The notes: generated by a model from the letters alone, not told the origin. DNA of 64,000 bases from Opitutaceae bacterium TAV5 (GCA_000242935.3 CP007053.1:682001-746000); one strand, 5' to 3'. Counted from the first letter of the stretch, positions 8,864-19,099 are shown. Numbers and translations: made by a program.

Positions 8864-9663
8864 GGATTGTGTCCCGAAGCGGCGAGCGTCACGATCTCCG
8901 CCGTCGGAAAATGCCGCCGGATCACCGCCTCGTCCTCCGGCCGGCGCACGTAGTGCGACCTGCCTCCGGTGATGAACAACGTCGGTCCCGCAAACCGCTC
9001 GTTTTCCGCCAGCGGCGAGGCTTCCAGCTCCGGCAGCGCCCGCGTCAGCACCGGCAGGTTGACCACCCACCGCCAGCCCGCGCTCCCTCCGCCTCCGGTG
9101 TCACGCGCGCCGTTGCCGGCCTCCGCGCGTTCCAGGTTCGTGACCAGAAACTTTCGCATCGCCCAGTCCGCCACCCGCGCCTCCAGCCGCATCTCCGCCT
9201 CGCCACGCGATTGCAGCCCGGCCAGCTCCAGCTCGTTCATCGCCGCGAACTCCGCCCGGTGCGCCCGCGACAGATAGTCCTTCGGCGCGATGTCCACGAC
9301 GACCAGCCGGGACACCCGCTCCGGGTGCCGGCAGGCCAGCGCCATCGCCACCTTTCCCCCCATGCTGTGCCCGAGCAACGTCACCGGCGCCGGCTTTCCG
9401 TCCTCCGTCCGCCCGACATGCTCATCCAGCCACCGGAGCACATCGCCGACCATCGCGGCATAGCTCATCCCGTCCGCATGCGGCGACCGCCCGTGATTCC
9501 GCAGATCGGGCGCAAACACATGAAACCCCTCTACGCCATCGCCCGCCTGCGCCAGTTCCCCGCCCGCCGACTGCCAGTTGCGCGACGATCCCAGCAACCC
9601 GTGCAACAACACCAGCGGCGGCTTTCCCGCCCCGCCCAGATCACGAAAAAAAAGCGAAACCAT
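8800..9663 (-). CDS. Alpha/beta hydrolase (YbfF-like esterase)
   Basis: A 287-residue alpha/beta-hydrolase. The oxyanion region is LLHGLLGSSRNW, the nucleophile elbow GHSMGG gives S100, an Asp follows in the VVDIAPKDY region, and the catalytic His is about H265 in ASGHNPH. The PDLRNHGRSPH stretch is typical of the YbfF/EpoA-like esterase group. The physiological substrate cannot be told. Its 3' end overlaps the glycosylase gene tail-to-tail by 64 bp, so the two transcripts are antisense there. Confidence 0.85.
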   Translation of the reverse strand: MVSLFFRDLGGAGKPPLVLLHGLLGSSRNWQSAGGELAQAGDGVEGFHVFAPDLRNHGRSPHADGMSYAAMVGDVLRWLDEHVGRTEDGKPAPVTLLGHSMGGKVAMALACRHPERVSRLVVVDIAPKDYLSRAHRAEFAAMNELELAGLQSRGEAEMRLEARVADWAMRKFLVTNLERAEAGNGARDTGGGGSAGWRWVVNLPVLTRALPELEASPLAENERFAGPTLFITGGRSHYVRRPEDEAVIRRHFPTAEIVTLAASGHNPHMEARAEFVRAVRAAAAGAT

Positions 9664-9807
9664 CTCCCCACCCCCGCAAGAATCCGCCCCCCGCGCAAGC
9701 CCCGGCCCGCCCCTCGCACGGCCACGGACTTGCCTTTCCGTTTTTCCCTCCTCCCAAAACCAAACGCTTGCCCCGCGCCCGTCCCCGGCGCACCACTTTT
9801 ACTTCCC

Positions 9808-12387
9808 ATGACGAAGCCCAAACTGACGCCCATGATGCAGCAGTACCTCGAGGTCAAAAACAGCCTCGAGCCCGGCACGCTCCTGTTCTTCCGCCTCGGC
9901 GATTTTTACGAACTCTTCCACGACGACGCCCTCGAAGCCTCCCGCCTCCTCGGCCTCACCGTCGCCAAGCGCAACGACTACCCCATGGCCGGCGTCCCCT
10001 ACCACGCCGCCGACAACTACCTCGCCAAACTCCTCGCCATGGGCCGCAAGGTCGCCATCTGCGACCAGGCCGAACCCGCCGTCACCGGCAAGCTCGTCCG
10101 CCGCCAGCTCACCCGCATCCTCTCCCCCGGCACCACGATCGAGACCAACCAGCTCGACGCCACCCGCAACCGCTACCTCTGCGCCCTCCACTTCGCCGGC
10201 AAGACCGGCCTCGCCGCCGCCTGGCTCGACCTCTCCACCGGCGAGTTCCGCCTCGCCCACGATTCCTCCCCCGCCAACCTCCTGCCCGTCCTCTCCGCCA
10301 TCGACCCCGCCGAGGTCGTCGTCCCCGAAGGCGATCCCGAGCGCTGGAAAAACGCCCCCCACGACAATACTGCCGCCCACGCCCTCCACGCCTTCCTCTC
10401 CGGCCGCGCCCTCACCGAACGCCCCGCCTTCCTCTTCGAGACTGCCGCCGGCGCCCGCGCCGTCACGGAAGCCCTCGGCGTGCTCAACCTGCAAGGCTTC
10501 GGCCTCGCCGACGATCACCCCGCCCTCGGCCCTGCCGGCGTCCTCGTCCAGTACGCGACCGACAGCCTCTGCGCCAGACCGGAAAACCTCCGCACGCTCC
10601 AGGAATACCGCTCCTCCGGCACCCTGCTCATCGACCCCGCCACCCTCCGCAACCTCGAAATTTTCCAGTCCACCCGCGGCACCCGCGAAGGCTCCCTCCT
10701 CGCCGCCATCAACCGCACCTCCACCGCCCCCGGCGCCCGCCTCCTCGAACGCTGGCTCGCCTCCCCCACCCTCTCGCCCGACGAAATCCGCCGCCGCTCC
10801 GCCCACGTCGGCGCCCTCCTCGCGGCGCCCGCGCCGCTGGCCGAACTCCGCGACCTGCTCGCCGGCGTGCGCGACATCCCCCGCATCCTCGGCCGCCTCC
10901 AGAACCGCCTCCGCAACCCCCGCGAACTCGGCGGCGTCCGCGACACCCTCGCCCAACTCCCCGCCATCAACGCCGCCCTCGCCCGCATCACCGGTCCCGA
11001 TTCCCCGCTCGTCACCGACTACGCCCCGCGCATCTCCGACATCCCCTCCCTCCGCGAACTCCTCGCCCGCGCCCTCGCCGACGAGTTGCCCGCCGACATC
11101 GCCGACGGCGGTTGCATCCGCTCCGGCCACGACCCCGAACTCGACCGCCTCCGCTCCCTCACCACCGACAACCGCACCTGGCTCTCCGACCTCGAACGCG
11201 CCGAGCAGGAACGCACCGGCATCAAGAGCCTGAAGGTCAAATTTACCAACAACTTCGGCTACTACATCGAGATCACCAAAGCCAACCTCCACCTCGTCCC
11301 CGACAACTACATCCGCCGCCAGACCACCGTGAACGGCGAGCGCTACGTCACCGAGGAACTCCGCGCCAAGGAAAAGGAGATCTTCCACGCCGACGAAAAC
11401 GCCCTCGCCCGCGAACGCGAACTCTTCGCCGACCTCGTCACCGCCATCCTCGACGAATCCATCGCCCTCGCCCGCGCCGCCGAAGCCCTCGCCGAACTCG
11501 ACGTCCTCGCCGGCTGGGCCGCCCTCGCCCGCGACCAGGACTACGTCTGCCCCGAAATCGACGACAGCGACGTCCTCGACATCGCCGAAGGCCGCCACCC
11601 CGTCGTCGAACAGATGCTGAAAAACCCCGCCGCCTCCGCCGCGCGTGGCGCGCAGAGCTTTGTCCCCAACGACACGCAGCTCTCCTCCTCCGACGCCCAG
11701 CTCGCTCTCATCACCGGCCCCAACATGGCCGGCAAATCGACCTACATCCGGCAAGTCGCCCTCATCACCCTGCTCGCGCAGATCGGCTGCTGGGTGCCGG
11801 CGAAACGCTGCCGCATCGGCCTCGTCGACCGCATCTTCTCCCGCGTCGGCGCGAGCGACGACCTCGCCCGCGGCAACTCCACCTTCATGGTCGAGATGAA
11901 CGAGACGGCCAACATCCTCAACAACGCCACCGACCGCTCCCTCATCATTCTCGACGAGATCGGCCGCGGCACCTCGACCTACGACGGCCTCAGCATCGCC
12001 TGGGCCGTGGTCGAGCACCTGCACCGCGACCCCGAGCGCGGCCCGCGCACTCTTTTCGCCACCCACTACCAGGAGCTCACCCAGCTCGAGAAACACCTGT
12101 CACGCCTCCGCAACTACTCGGTCGCCGTGAAAGAGTGGAACGACGAGATCGTCTTCGTCCGCCGCGTCGTCCCCGGCGCGGCCGACCGCAGTTACGGCAT
12201 CCAGGTCGCCCGTCTCGCCGGCCTCCCCGCGCCCGTCATCGACCGCGCCAAGACCATCCTCGCCCGTCTCGAAGGCGACGACACGCAAACCCAGGTCGAG
12301 CTGCCCGCTGCCCAGCCCAAGGCCCGCCCGCGCAAAAAAATCACCGTCCAGGACGACGCCGATTCCCCGCAGCTCGCGCTCTTCTGA
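9808..12387 (+). CDS. mutS: DNA mismatch repair protein MutS
   Basis: 859 residues, full MutS length. MutS recognises mismatches and recruits MutL. The mismatch-reading Phe-x-Glu is F33/E35 in GDFYELF. The Walker A motif GPNMAGKST is at 637-645, followed by the Walker B region (LIILDEIGRGTSTYDG) and the HTHYQEL-like signature (ATHYQEL). ATG 9808 was chosen (MTKPKLTPMMQQY); an ATG 24 bp downstream is possible. Its long open frame upstream is non-coding in sequence character. It stands alone and no terminator is obvious after it. Confidence 0.97.
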   Translation: MTKPKLTPMMQQYLEVKNSLEPGTLLFFRLGDFYELFHDDALEASRLLGLTVAKRNDYPMAGVPYHAADNYLAKLLAMGRKVAICDQAEPAVTGKLVRRQLTRILSPGTTIETNQLDATRNRYLCALHFAGKTGLAAAWLDLSTGEFRLAHDSSPANLLPVLSAIDPAEVVVPEGDPERWKNAPHDNTAAHALHAFLSGRALTERPAFLFETAAGARAVTEALGVLNLQGFGLADDHPALGPAGVLVQYATDSLCARPENLRTLQEYRSSGTLLIDPATLRNLEIFQSTRGTREGSLLAAINRTSTAPGARLLERWLASPTLSPDEIRRRSAHVGALLAAPAPLAELRDLLAGVRDIPRILGRLQNRLRNPRELGGVRDTLAQLPAINAALARITGPDSPLVTDYAPRISDIPSLRELLARALADELPADIADGGCIRSGHDPELDRLRSLTTDNRTWLSDLERAEQERTGIKSLKVKFTNNFGYYIEITKANLHLVPDNYIRRQTTVNGERYVTEELRAKEKEIFHADENALARERELFADLVTAILDESIALARAAEALAELDVLAGWAALARDQDYVCPEIDDSDVLDIAEGRHPVVEQMLKNPAASAARGAQSFVPNDTQLSSSDAQLALITGPNMAGKSTYIRQVALITLLAQIGCWVPAKRCRIGLVDRIFSRVGASDDLARGNSTFMVEMNETANILNNATDRSLIILDEIGRGTSTYDGLSIAWAVVEHLHRDPERGPRTLFATHYQELTQLEKHLSRLRNYSVAVKEWNDEIVFVRRVVPGAADRSYGIQVARLAGLPAPVIDRAKTILARLEGDDTQTQVELPAAQPKARPRKKITVQDDADSPQLALF

Positions 12388-12419
12388 GCATCCGGTTCCG
12401 AGCCATGAGGGGGAATCCG

Positions 12420-12630
12420 GAGTTGGAAATTACACAGGGATCACAGAGGAGACACAGAGTCTGGGGAGGCCATAACGACCCTGTTCTCTTTTCCACCAGC
12501 GAGGATGATTTCTTTTTGGATACATGAATGACAAAACCGGCCCTTCGCGGAAACACATCTCATTCAGCCGGAAGGCCCTCCCCTCCCTCTGTGCCTCCTC
12601 GGTGTCCTCTGTGTAATTTCCGGATACTCC
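12420..12630. repeat. Imperfect long inverted repeat with 9-nt periodicity
   Basis: The left arm (about 12420-12469, containing GGAAATTACACAG) and the right arm (about 12577-12630, containing CTGTGTAATTTCC) are imperfect reverse complements over about 50 bp. Both are built of 9-nt steps around CACAGAG. They fill most of the 300-bp gap between mutS and the next gene, which holds nothing else I can identify. Sequences of the same style occur at 19618-19680, 40793-40872 and about 63150-63270. Confidence 0.75.
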
Positions 12631-12691
12631 CTTGAGCCACACCCCATGGCCGGCCTGAAACGGCTGCGCGACTTGACACCTCACGGATATC

Positions 12692-13111
12692 GTGTTCATC
12701 AGCCCCTTCGTGACCGCCCTCTTCAAACTCACCGCGCTTTTTCTGCTGGGCCTCTGGCTGCCGGCGGTCGGGCACTGTGATCTCGAAGCGGCGGGAATCA
12801 TCGCGTTTTCTGCCGGTGAGGATACCGGATGCTGCAGCCAGGCCGGATCTCCGGCGGAGAGGGACAACTGCGACATCGTCGAAAACGACAACCCGAGACC
12901 CGCCGGCAATCTCGCGGCGCTGCCGCGGCCGGTTTTTTTCGTCGATGATGCCGCCGGCCGGCTGGCCCTGTTGCTCGCCCGGCTTGAGACGAGCGAGCTG
13001 GCCGCCCCGCCTGTCGGGGGAACGGACAGGCCCCGGGCATGGGTGCCCGTCTGGCAGTTTGTGCAGCGCGCAGCCCCGTCGCCGCGCGCGCCGTCAGTGA
13101 TTTTTGCCTGA
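12692..13111 (+). CDS. Exported Cys-containing protein at the head of the metal-efflux operon
   Basis: A 139-residue protein beginning at a GTG, with a Sec-type signal peptide (hydrophobic FVTALFKLTALFLLGLWL). Four cysteines follow in the first 60 residues: HC at 28-29, CC at 46-47 and NC at about 58. The position upstream of a czcC-like gene recalls the small CzcI-type periplasmic proteins of proteobacterial czc operons, but I see no firm sequence match. A role in metal binding or sensing is inference. A terminator-like hairpin directly follows its stop codon. Confidence 0.5.
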   Translation: MFISPFVTALFKLTALFLLGLWLPAVGHCDLEAAGIIAFSAGEDTGCCSQAGSPAERDNCDIVENDNPRPAGNLAALPRPVFFVDDAAGRLALLLARLETSELAAPPVGGTDRPRAWVPVWQFVQRAAPSPRAPSVIFA

Positions 13112-13141
13112 TCAGCCCCTGCGCGGGCTGACGGGTTTTTT
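13112..13141 (+). terminator. Terminator or attenuator before czcC
   Basis: The stem TCAGCCC / GGGCTGA has a 6-nt loop and is followed by CGGG and six T. It begins at the stop codon of the small exported protein and precedes the czcC-like gene by about 90 bp, so it could attenuate read-through into the efflux genes. Confidence 0.65.
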
Positions 13142-13227
13142 GTGTTTGCCGGCGTGAACGCCTGTCGCGCCGCGTCTGTCCGGGTCGTGCTGTATCCGGA
13201 TTTTCACTGCACCTGCTCTCCGTTTTT

Positions 13228-14538
13228 ATGAAATCACTGCGTTATCGCCTTTTCACCCATATCATCAGCTCGCTCGGCGGGATCGTCACGCTGGCGGTTT
13301 GCCTCCGCGCCGAAAGTCCGGTCGAACCTCCTCCGCCTCCGGCCGTGCCGCTGGCGGCCGTGGTGGCGGAGATCATTGCCAGCGACCCCGAACTCAAATT
13401 TTACGAATCCGAAATCGAAGCCGCAAAAATCGGCCGCCGCACGGCGGCCTTGTGGAACGATCCCGAGCTTTCGATCGAAGGCGGCCGCAAGACCGTCCAC
13501 GACGAGCGCGGCAAATTGCAGGACGTGGGCGCCTCATGGTCGCTCTCGATCACCCAGACCTTTGAATGGCCCGGGCGTCTGGCCCTCAGAAAATCCATTG
13601 CCAATCGCGATGTGGCGATGGCGGAGCTCGGTTTCGCCCGTTTCCGGCATGCGCTCGGCGCCCGCGCCCGCACGCTGGCCCAAGGGCTGCATGCGGCCGA
13701 TGCCAGGGCGGCGGCCGTGCGCGAGGTCGCGGACCGGTTCGAGACTCTGAAGGACACGTTTCTCGCCCGCGACCCCGCCGGCATCACTCCGCTGCTCGAA
13801 ACGCGTGTCATCGAGGCGAGCGAACTGGCGCTCCAGCGCCGCGCCACGGAGGCTGCGCTGGCGGCGCAGGCCGCGTTGATCGAGCTGAACCAGTTGCGCG
13901 GCGTCGCTGCCGACACGCCGCTCCGGATCGCCGCTCCGCGTCTGAAGCTGAACGACGCGCCCCCGCCCGGCACGTTGCTGGCCGCCGCGCACGAAAACAA
14001 TTTCGACTTCCGGATGCGCCGCCTGGAGGTGGAGCAACAGGGCTACCTCGTACGGCTCGCCCGCAACGAACGTTATCCGGCCTTCAGCGTCAGCCCTTTC
14101 ATCTCGCAGGACAAGGCCGGCGACCGGGAGACGATCGTCGGCCTGGGGCTTTCCATGCCGATCCCGGTCACGGGACGCGGGCGCAACGCGGCGGCCGCCG
14201 CCGAGTCCCGGCGACGCCAGGCCGAGGCCCTCATGCTCGTCGCCGGACGCGATCTCGAGCGCGAGGTGCTGACAACCGCACAGGCCTTCGCCACCAAGCT
14301 CGCGGAGACGCGCCGCTGGTCGCCGGACTCGGTGGAAAAATTCCGGGAAGCCGCCGAACTGGCCGACCGCCACTATCGCCTCGGCGCGGTGCCCGTCGCC
14401 ACCTACGTCGAGCTCCAGAACAGTTATCTGGACGCGGTCGAGGCGCTCCTCGACACGCAGCGCGAGGCCATGGAGGCCGGGTTGCGTCTTCAGGAACTGA
14501 CCGGGCTCGAATTCAATCCCGTGGAGGTTGCGCCATGA
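13228..14538 (+). CDS. czcC: Outer-membrane efflux protein, TolC/CzcC family
   Basis: A 436-residue outer-membrane channel of a heavy-metal RND pump. A signal peptide ends near LRAESP. Two long helical repeats typical of the TolC/OEP family follow, with alternating polar and Ala-rich heptads (about 40-210 and 240-430). The motif WNDPELSIEGG near the N-terminus is common in CzcC/CusC-like proteins. It overlaps the adaptor gene by 4 bp (ATGA), so the three pump genes form one translationally linked operon. Confidence 0.85.
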   Translation: MKSLRYRLFTHIISSLGGIVTLAVCLRAESPVEPPPPPAVPLAAVVAEIIASDPELKFYESEIEAAKIGRRTAALWNDPELSIEGGRKTVHDERGKLQDVGASWSLSITQTFEWPGRLALRKSIANRDVAMAELGFARFRHALGARARTLAQGLHAADARAAAVREVADRFETLKDTFLARDPAGITPLLETRVIEASELALQRRATEAALAAQAALIELNQLRGVAADTPLRIAAPRLKLNDAPPPGTLLAAAHENNFDFRMRRLEVEQQGYLVRLARNERYPAFSVSPFISQDKAGDRETIVGLGLSMPIPVTGRGRNAAAAAESRRRQAEALMLVAGRDLEREVLTTAQAFATKLAETRRWSPDSVEKFREAAELADRHYRLGAVPVATYVELQNSYLDAVEALLDTQREAMEAGLRLQELTGLEFNPVEVAP

Positions 14539-15356
14539 CGCCCTGCATCCGCCTGCCGAAGGGGAAAACCCTCCGCCTGCCCGTGGTGTCCGGGATTCTC
14601 GGTGTCGCACTGGCCTTGCTCGGCGGATGCGGCGCGGGGCATGACGCGACCGGGCACAAACATGACAAACACGGCGAACACGCTGACGGAGAGGCCGGGC
14701 CCGGCGGCCACGAGGCGGCAGCGGCAACCGGGGCTGCGGTGACATTCAAGGAAGGTCGCGGCCTGCGGCTTCCGCCGGAAGTCATCAAGGCGCTGGATGT
14801 GCGCGTGGCCGAGGCCGAGGAGCGCCCGCTCGCCGCGGAGTTGCGACTGACGGCGCAGGTTTACATGACCGCTCCCGCCGTGCGCGCGAGCGCCCGTGTC
14901 CCGTCCGCGGAGGTGACGGAGTTCGAGCAGGCGTCTTTGCCCGTCGGCCGACTCGTGCGCGTGGACCGCTCCGCGCAGGCAGTCACGGGTTTTGCGGAAC
15001 TGATTTTCGAATTCGACACGCCCCCGCCCGCCGCCGCCGTCGCTACCGCCACCATCCCGGGAAAAAACGGGGCCGCGGTCGTCGGCGATTTTGTCAACCT
15101 GTCCCTGACCGGCAGACCGGCCACGGTGCTCACGGTGCCGTCGGCGGCCGTGCTCGACGGAGCCACCGGCGCCTTCGTTTACGTCGTCAACGGCGACGCC
15201 TGGCTGCGCACTCCGGTCAGGACAGGGGCGCGTTCGTCCGATCTCGTCGAGATCACCGACGGCCTTTACTCCGGCGATCAGGTGGTCGCCTCGCCCGTCG
15301 ATCAATTATGGCTGACGGAGCTTCGCCTCACCCGGGGCGGAGGCCACAGCCACTGA
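14535..15356 (+). CDS. czcB: RND efflux periplasmic adaptor (CzcB-like), short His-rich lipoprotein form
   Basis: A 273-residue membrane-fusion protein linking the inner-membrane pump to the outer-membrane channel. The lipobox is LLGGC at about residue 33. A His-rich segment (HDATGHKHDKHGEHADGE) directly follows and may bind metal. Beta-barrel and membrane-proximal domains follow (VPSAAVLDGATGAFVYV). The long alpha-helical hairpin and lipoyl halves seen in 380-500-residue CzcB proteins are absent, so this is a reduced form. The ATG overlaps the czcC stop. Metal specificity cannot be told. Confidence 0.75.
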   Translation: MTPCIRLPKGKTLRLPVVSGILGVALALLGGCGAGHDATGHKHDKHGEHADGEAGPGGHEAAAATGAAVTFKEGRGLRLPPEVIKALDVRVAEAEERPLAAELRLTAQVYMTAPAVRASARVPSAEVTEFEQASLPVGRLVRVDRSAQAVTGFAELIFEFDTPPPAAAVATATIPGKNGAAVVGDFVNLSLTGRPATVLTVPSAAVLDGATGAFVYVVNGDAWLRTPVRTGARSSDLVEITDGLYSGDQVVASPVDQLWLTELRLTRGGGHSH

Positions 15357-15416
15357 TCCGCCCCGCGCGCGCCTCTCCCGCCTCTCTTCATCCATTCCCG
15401 TTTTTTTCCTTTTCCC

Positions 15417-18400
15417 ATGATCGACAGAATCCTCGAGTTCGCTCTCCGCCAGCGCGCTTTCGTGCTCATCGGCGCTGCCGCGCTCGTTTTTATCGGCGCA
15501 TGGTCGGCCTGGACGCTGCCCATCGACGCCGTTCCCGACATCACCAACGTGCAGGTGCAGATCAACACCGCGGTGCCCTCCCTCGCCCCCGAAGAGATCG
15601 AGAAGCTCGTCACGTATCCCGTGGAGGTCGAAATGGGCGGCATCGAAAAACTCTCCGAGATCCGCTCGATCTCCAAATTCGGCCTCTCCCAGGTGTCGCT
15701 GATCTTCGAGGAAGGCACTGACATCTACCGCGCGCGGCAGCTCGCCGGAGAACGCCTGCAGGCCGTCCTCGACGAGCTGCCGCCCGGCGTCACCCCGAAG
15801 CTCGCGCCGATCACGACCGGGCTCGGTGAAATCTACCACTACACGCTCCACTACAAGGAGGACTTCGCGGACGCCCCCGCCGATCCCGTCGAACGCCTGC
15901 GCCAGCTCAAGCTCGTGCAAGACTATCTCGTGAAACCGGCGCTCCGCGTGGTGCCCGGTGTCACCGAAGTGAATACATCGGGCGGTTACGACAAACAGAT
16001 CGTGATCATGCCCGACCCCGCCCGGCTCGCCAGCGCGGGGCTCACGGTGGACGACATTGCCGACGTCATCTCGGAAAACGTCGCCAACGCCGGCGGCTCC
16101 GTCGTCGAAAAAGGCGCCGAGGCCGTCACCGTCCGCTCCATCGGTCGCGTGCAGACGACGGAGGAAATCGCCGCCCTGCCGCTCAAGTTTTCCGGTCGCG
16201 CCGCCGCCCTGCTCGTCCGCGACGTGGCCGAGATCGGCATCGGCTCCGGCGTGCGCACCGGTTCGGCCACGCACGACGGCGAGGAGGCCGTGCTCGGCTC
16301 CGTGCTCATGCTCATCGGGCAAAACAGCCGCACCGTCTCCGGACGCATTCACGATCGTATCACTGAACTAAATACAAAGCTCCCCTCCGGCATGGAGATC
16401 CGGACGGTTTACAACCGCACCGATCTCGTGAACGCCACCATCGCCACCGTGGAGAAAAACCTTTTCGAAGGAGCGATCCTCGTCATCGCCGTGCTGATCG
16501 CGCTGCTCGGCAACTGGCGCGCCGCGCTCATCGTGGCCACGGCGATCCCGCTCTCCATGCTCTTCGCGATGACGGGCATGGCGCGCTACGGAGTCTCGGG
16601 CAACCTCATGAGCCTGGGCGCCGTGGATTTCGGGCTGATCGTCGACGGCGCGGTCGTGATGGCCGAGAACATCGTGCGCATGCTCGCGCACCGGCAAAAG
16701 CACCTCGGGCGCCTGCTCACGAAACGCGAGCGTCTGCACACGATCCTCGCCGCCTGCAAGCAGGTCGGCACGCCCACGGTCTTCGGCGTGGCGATCATCA
16801 CCATCGTTTACCTGCCCATGTTCACGCTCACCGGCGTGGAGGGAAAAATGTTCACGCCCATGGCGTTCACGGTGGTGTTCGCCCTGATCGGCGCACTCGT
16901 CCTGGCGCTCACGGTGGTGCCCGTTCTCTGCTCGTTTCTCATGACCGGCAAGGTCAGCGAGGAGGACAATGTCGTCATCCGCCTGGCCAAGCGCGTCTAC
17001 ACGCCGGTGCTGCACTTCAGCCTGCGGATGCGCTGGCTGCTGCTGGTGCTGGCGACGGGAGTGTTTGCGTTTTCGCTCTGGGTGTTCGGGCGGCTCGGCG
17101 CGGAATTCATCCCGCAACTCGACGAAGGTTCGCTCGCCGCCCAGATGATCCGCACCACGAGCATCGGCCTCACGCCCTCCATGGAGATGCAGAAAGCCGC
17201 CGAGCGGGTGATGCTGGAAAAATTTCCCGAAGTGACCCACACGTTCTCGCGCGTCGGCACGTCCGAAGTCGCGACCGATCCGATGGGCGTCAACGTCGGC
17301 GACAGCTACATCCTCATGAAACCGCCCTCCGAATGGCGCAAGGTCGACGGCCGCACCGTCACCAAGGAGGAGCTCACCCACCTGATGTCGGAGGAACTCG
17401 CCACGCGGTTCCCCGGGCAGAGCTACCTGTTCTCGCAACCCATCCAGCTCCGTTTCAACGAACTGCTTTCCGGCAGCCGCGCCGACATCGCCATCAAGGT
17501 ATTTGGCGACGACTACGACACGCTGGAAAGAGTCGCCGGCGAAATCCGCGAGATTGTCGAAAGAATCCCCGGCGCCGCCGACGTGGAATTCGACGCGGCC
17601 GGCAAGGCCCCTGTCCTCCAGATCGTGCTCAACCGCGCCGCGATGGCCCGCTACAACGTGCAGGCCGACGCCGTGAACCGCGTCGTCGAGACGGCTTTCG
17701 CCGGCCACGAATCGGGCGTCATCGTGGACGGCAACCGGCGCTATCCGATCATCACGCGACTCGCCGAAGCCGCGCGCCAGGATTTCGCCGCCGTCGGCGA
17801 CCTGCCCGTCCGCACTGCCGACGGCGGCACGGTCGCGCTGCGGCAGGTCGCGGACGTGAGCGTCACGGAAAGCGTCAACACCATCACGCGCGAGGCCTTC
17901 CAGCGCCGCATGGCCATCCAGGTCAACCTGCGCGGACGCGACGTGCAGGGTTTTGTCGACGAGACGCGCGAGAAGATCGCCGCAGGGATCGAGATGCCCG
18001 ACGGCTATTTTGTCGAATACGGCGGCGCCTTCAAAAATCTCCAGGAAGCGCGCAAGCGCCTGACGATCGTGGTGCCGGCCGCTCTGGCGCTGATTTTCCT
18101 GCTCATCTTCATGGCGTTCGGGAGCCTCCGCCAGGCGCTCGTGGTTTACTCCGGTATCCCGCTCGCCGTCACCGGAGGCATCCTTGCGCTCTGGGCGCGC
18201 GACATGCCGTTCTCGATCTCGGCGGCGGTGGGTTTCATTGCCCTCTCCGGCGTGGCCGTGCTCAACGGCGTGATGATGATCACGTTCATCAACCAGCTTC
18301 GCGAGGAAGGCCGCACCGTCCGCGAAGCCGTGATCGAGGGCGCGCTCACGCGGCTGCGTCCCGTGCTGATGACCGCGCTGGTCGCCTCGCTCGGCTTCGT

Positions 18401-18593
18401 GCCGATGGCGCTCGCCCGCGGCTCCGGCGCCGAAGTCCAGCGGCCGCTGGCAACTGTCGTGATTGGCGGTATCATCAGCGCGACTCTGCTCACTCTCGTT
18501 CTTCTGCCCGCGCTTTATGACTGGTGCGAGCAGCGGACATGGAAACCCGATTCCGGCTCAGGCAAACCGGCCGCAACCACGCCTGCTTCCTGA
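15417..18593 (+). CDS. czcA: Heavy-metal efflux RND pump, CzcA family
   Basis: A 1058-residue inner-membrane proton/cation antiporter with the standard RND topology: one N-terminal transmembrane helix, a large periplasmic loop, five helices, a second loop and six helices. The heavy-metal-efflux signature DFGLIVDGAVVMAEN is in the fourth helix (D404 and D410), as expected for the HME subfamily exporting divalent metals. Start MIDRILEFALRQRAF is canonical. It is the third gene of the czcCBA operon. Co, Zn or Cd are likely substrates by family; the exact metal is unknown. Confidence 0.93.
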   Translation: MIDRILEFALRQRAFVLIGAAALVFIGAWSAWTLPIDAVPDITNVQVQINTAVPSLAPEEIEKLVTYPVEVEMGGIEKLSEIRSISKFGLSQVSLIFEEGTDIYRARQLAGERLQAVLDELPPGVTPKLAPITTGLGEIYHYTLHYKEDFADAPADPVERLRQLKLVQDYLVKPALRVVPGVTEVNTSGGYDKQIVIMPDPARLASAGLTVDDIADVISENVANAGGSVVEKGAEAVTVRSIGRVQTTEEIAALPLKFSGRAAALLVRDVAEIGIGSGVRTGSATHDGEEAVLGSVLMLIGQNSRTVSGRIHDRITELNTKLPSGMEIRTVYNRTDLVNATIATVEKNLFEGAILVIAVLIALLGNWRAALIVATAIPLSMLFAMTGMARYGVSGNLMSLGAVDFGLIVDGAVVMAENIVRMLAHRQKHLGRLLTKRERLHTILAACKQVGTPTVFGVAIITIVYLPMFTLTGVEGKMFTPMAFTVVFALIGALVLALTVVPVLCSFLMTGKVSEEDNVVIRLAKRVYTPVLHFSLRMRWLLLVLATGVFAFSLWVFGRLGAEFIPQLDEGSLAAQMIRTTSIGLTPSMEMQKAAERVMLEKFPEVTHTFSRVGTSEVATDPMGVNVGDSYILMKPPSEWRKVDGRTVTKEELTHLMSEELATRFPGQSYLFSQPIQLRFNELLSGSRADIAIKVFGDDYDTLERVAGEIREIVERIPGAADVEFDAAGKAPVLQIVLNRAAMARYNVQADAVNRVVETAFAGHESGVIVDGNRRYPIITRLAEAARQDFAAVGDLPVRTADGGTVALRQVADVSVTESVNTITREAFQRRMAIQVNLRGRDVQGFVDETREKIAAGIEMPDGYFVEYGGAFKNLQEARKRLTIVVPAALALIFLLIFMAFGSLRQALVVYSGIPLAVTGGILALWARDMPFSISAAVGFIALSGVAVLNGVMMITFINQLREEGRTVREAVIEGALTRLRPVLMTALVASLGFVPMALARGSGAEVQRPLATVVIGGIISATLLTLVLLPALYDWCEQRTWKPDSGSGKPAATTPAS

Positions 18594-18634
18594 TCCGGAC
18601 AACACCAACAACCAACCACCCGGACATATCGAAC

Positions 18635-19099
18635 ATGCCCATCATCAAAACCATCATGACCACCACAAAAAGCAGCCTCCTCGCACTCGTCGCCTTCCTT
18701 GCCGCCGGCGCCGGATCCTCCGCCTATGCCGCCGGCGTCGCCAACCCGCCCGCCTGCGGCGGCACGCCCGATGCCATCCTGCTGACGCCCGTCTCCTCGC
18801 GGGTCCTGAACATCGCGCAACCCACGCTTGCCTGCTCGGAAAACGGCGTCGTCCTGAGCGGCACCGTGACGAAGCAGCCCACCACGCAACGCACCACCGG
18901 CACTCATCTCGAGGTGGTGTTTCTCGATGCCTCCGGCGCGCCGCTCCTCCGGCAGACCGTGGCGTACGCGCCGCGCGAACTGCGTCCGGTCACCCGGGCC
19001 AAAGTCAAGCGGACCGGCGACTACACCCTGACGCTGCCGGAACTCCCCGCCGGCACGGCCCGGATCCAGGTGGAAGCCCGTTTCGGTCCCCATGCCTGA
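18635..19099 (+). CDS. Exported protein downstream of czcA, function unknown
   Basis: A 154-residue protein with a signal peptide ending around SSAYAAG. The mature part contains two cysteines (NPPACGG, TLACSEN) and a beta-rich domain with a LEVVFLDASG pattern. The start at 18635 (MPIIKTIM) or 18656 (MTTTKSS) gives a proper signal; longer frames overlap the end of czcA. It lies 41 bp after czcA on the same strand, so it is probably the fourth gene of the operon. A periplasmic metal-related role is inferred from context only. Confidence 0.55.
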   Translation: MPIIKTIMTTTKSSLLALVAFLAAGAGSSAYAAGVANPPACGGTPDAILLTPVSSRVLNIAQPTLACSENGVVLSGTVTKQPTTQRTTGTHLEVVFLDASGAPLLRQTVAYAPRELRPVTRAKVKRTGDYTLTLPELPAGTARIQVEARFGPHA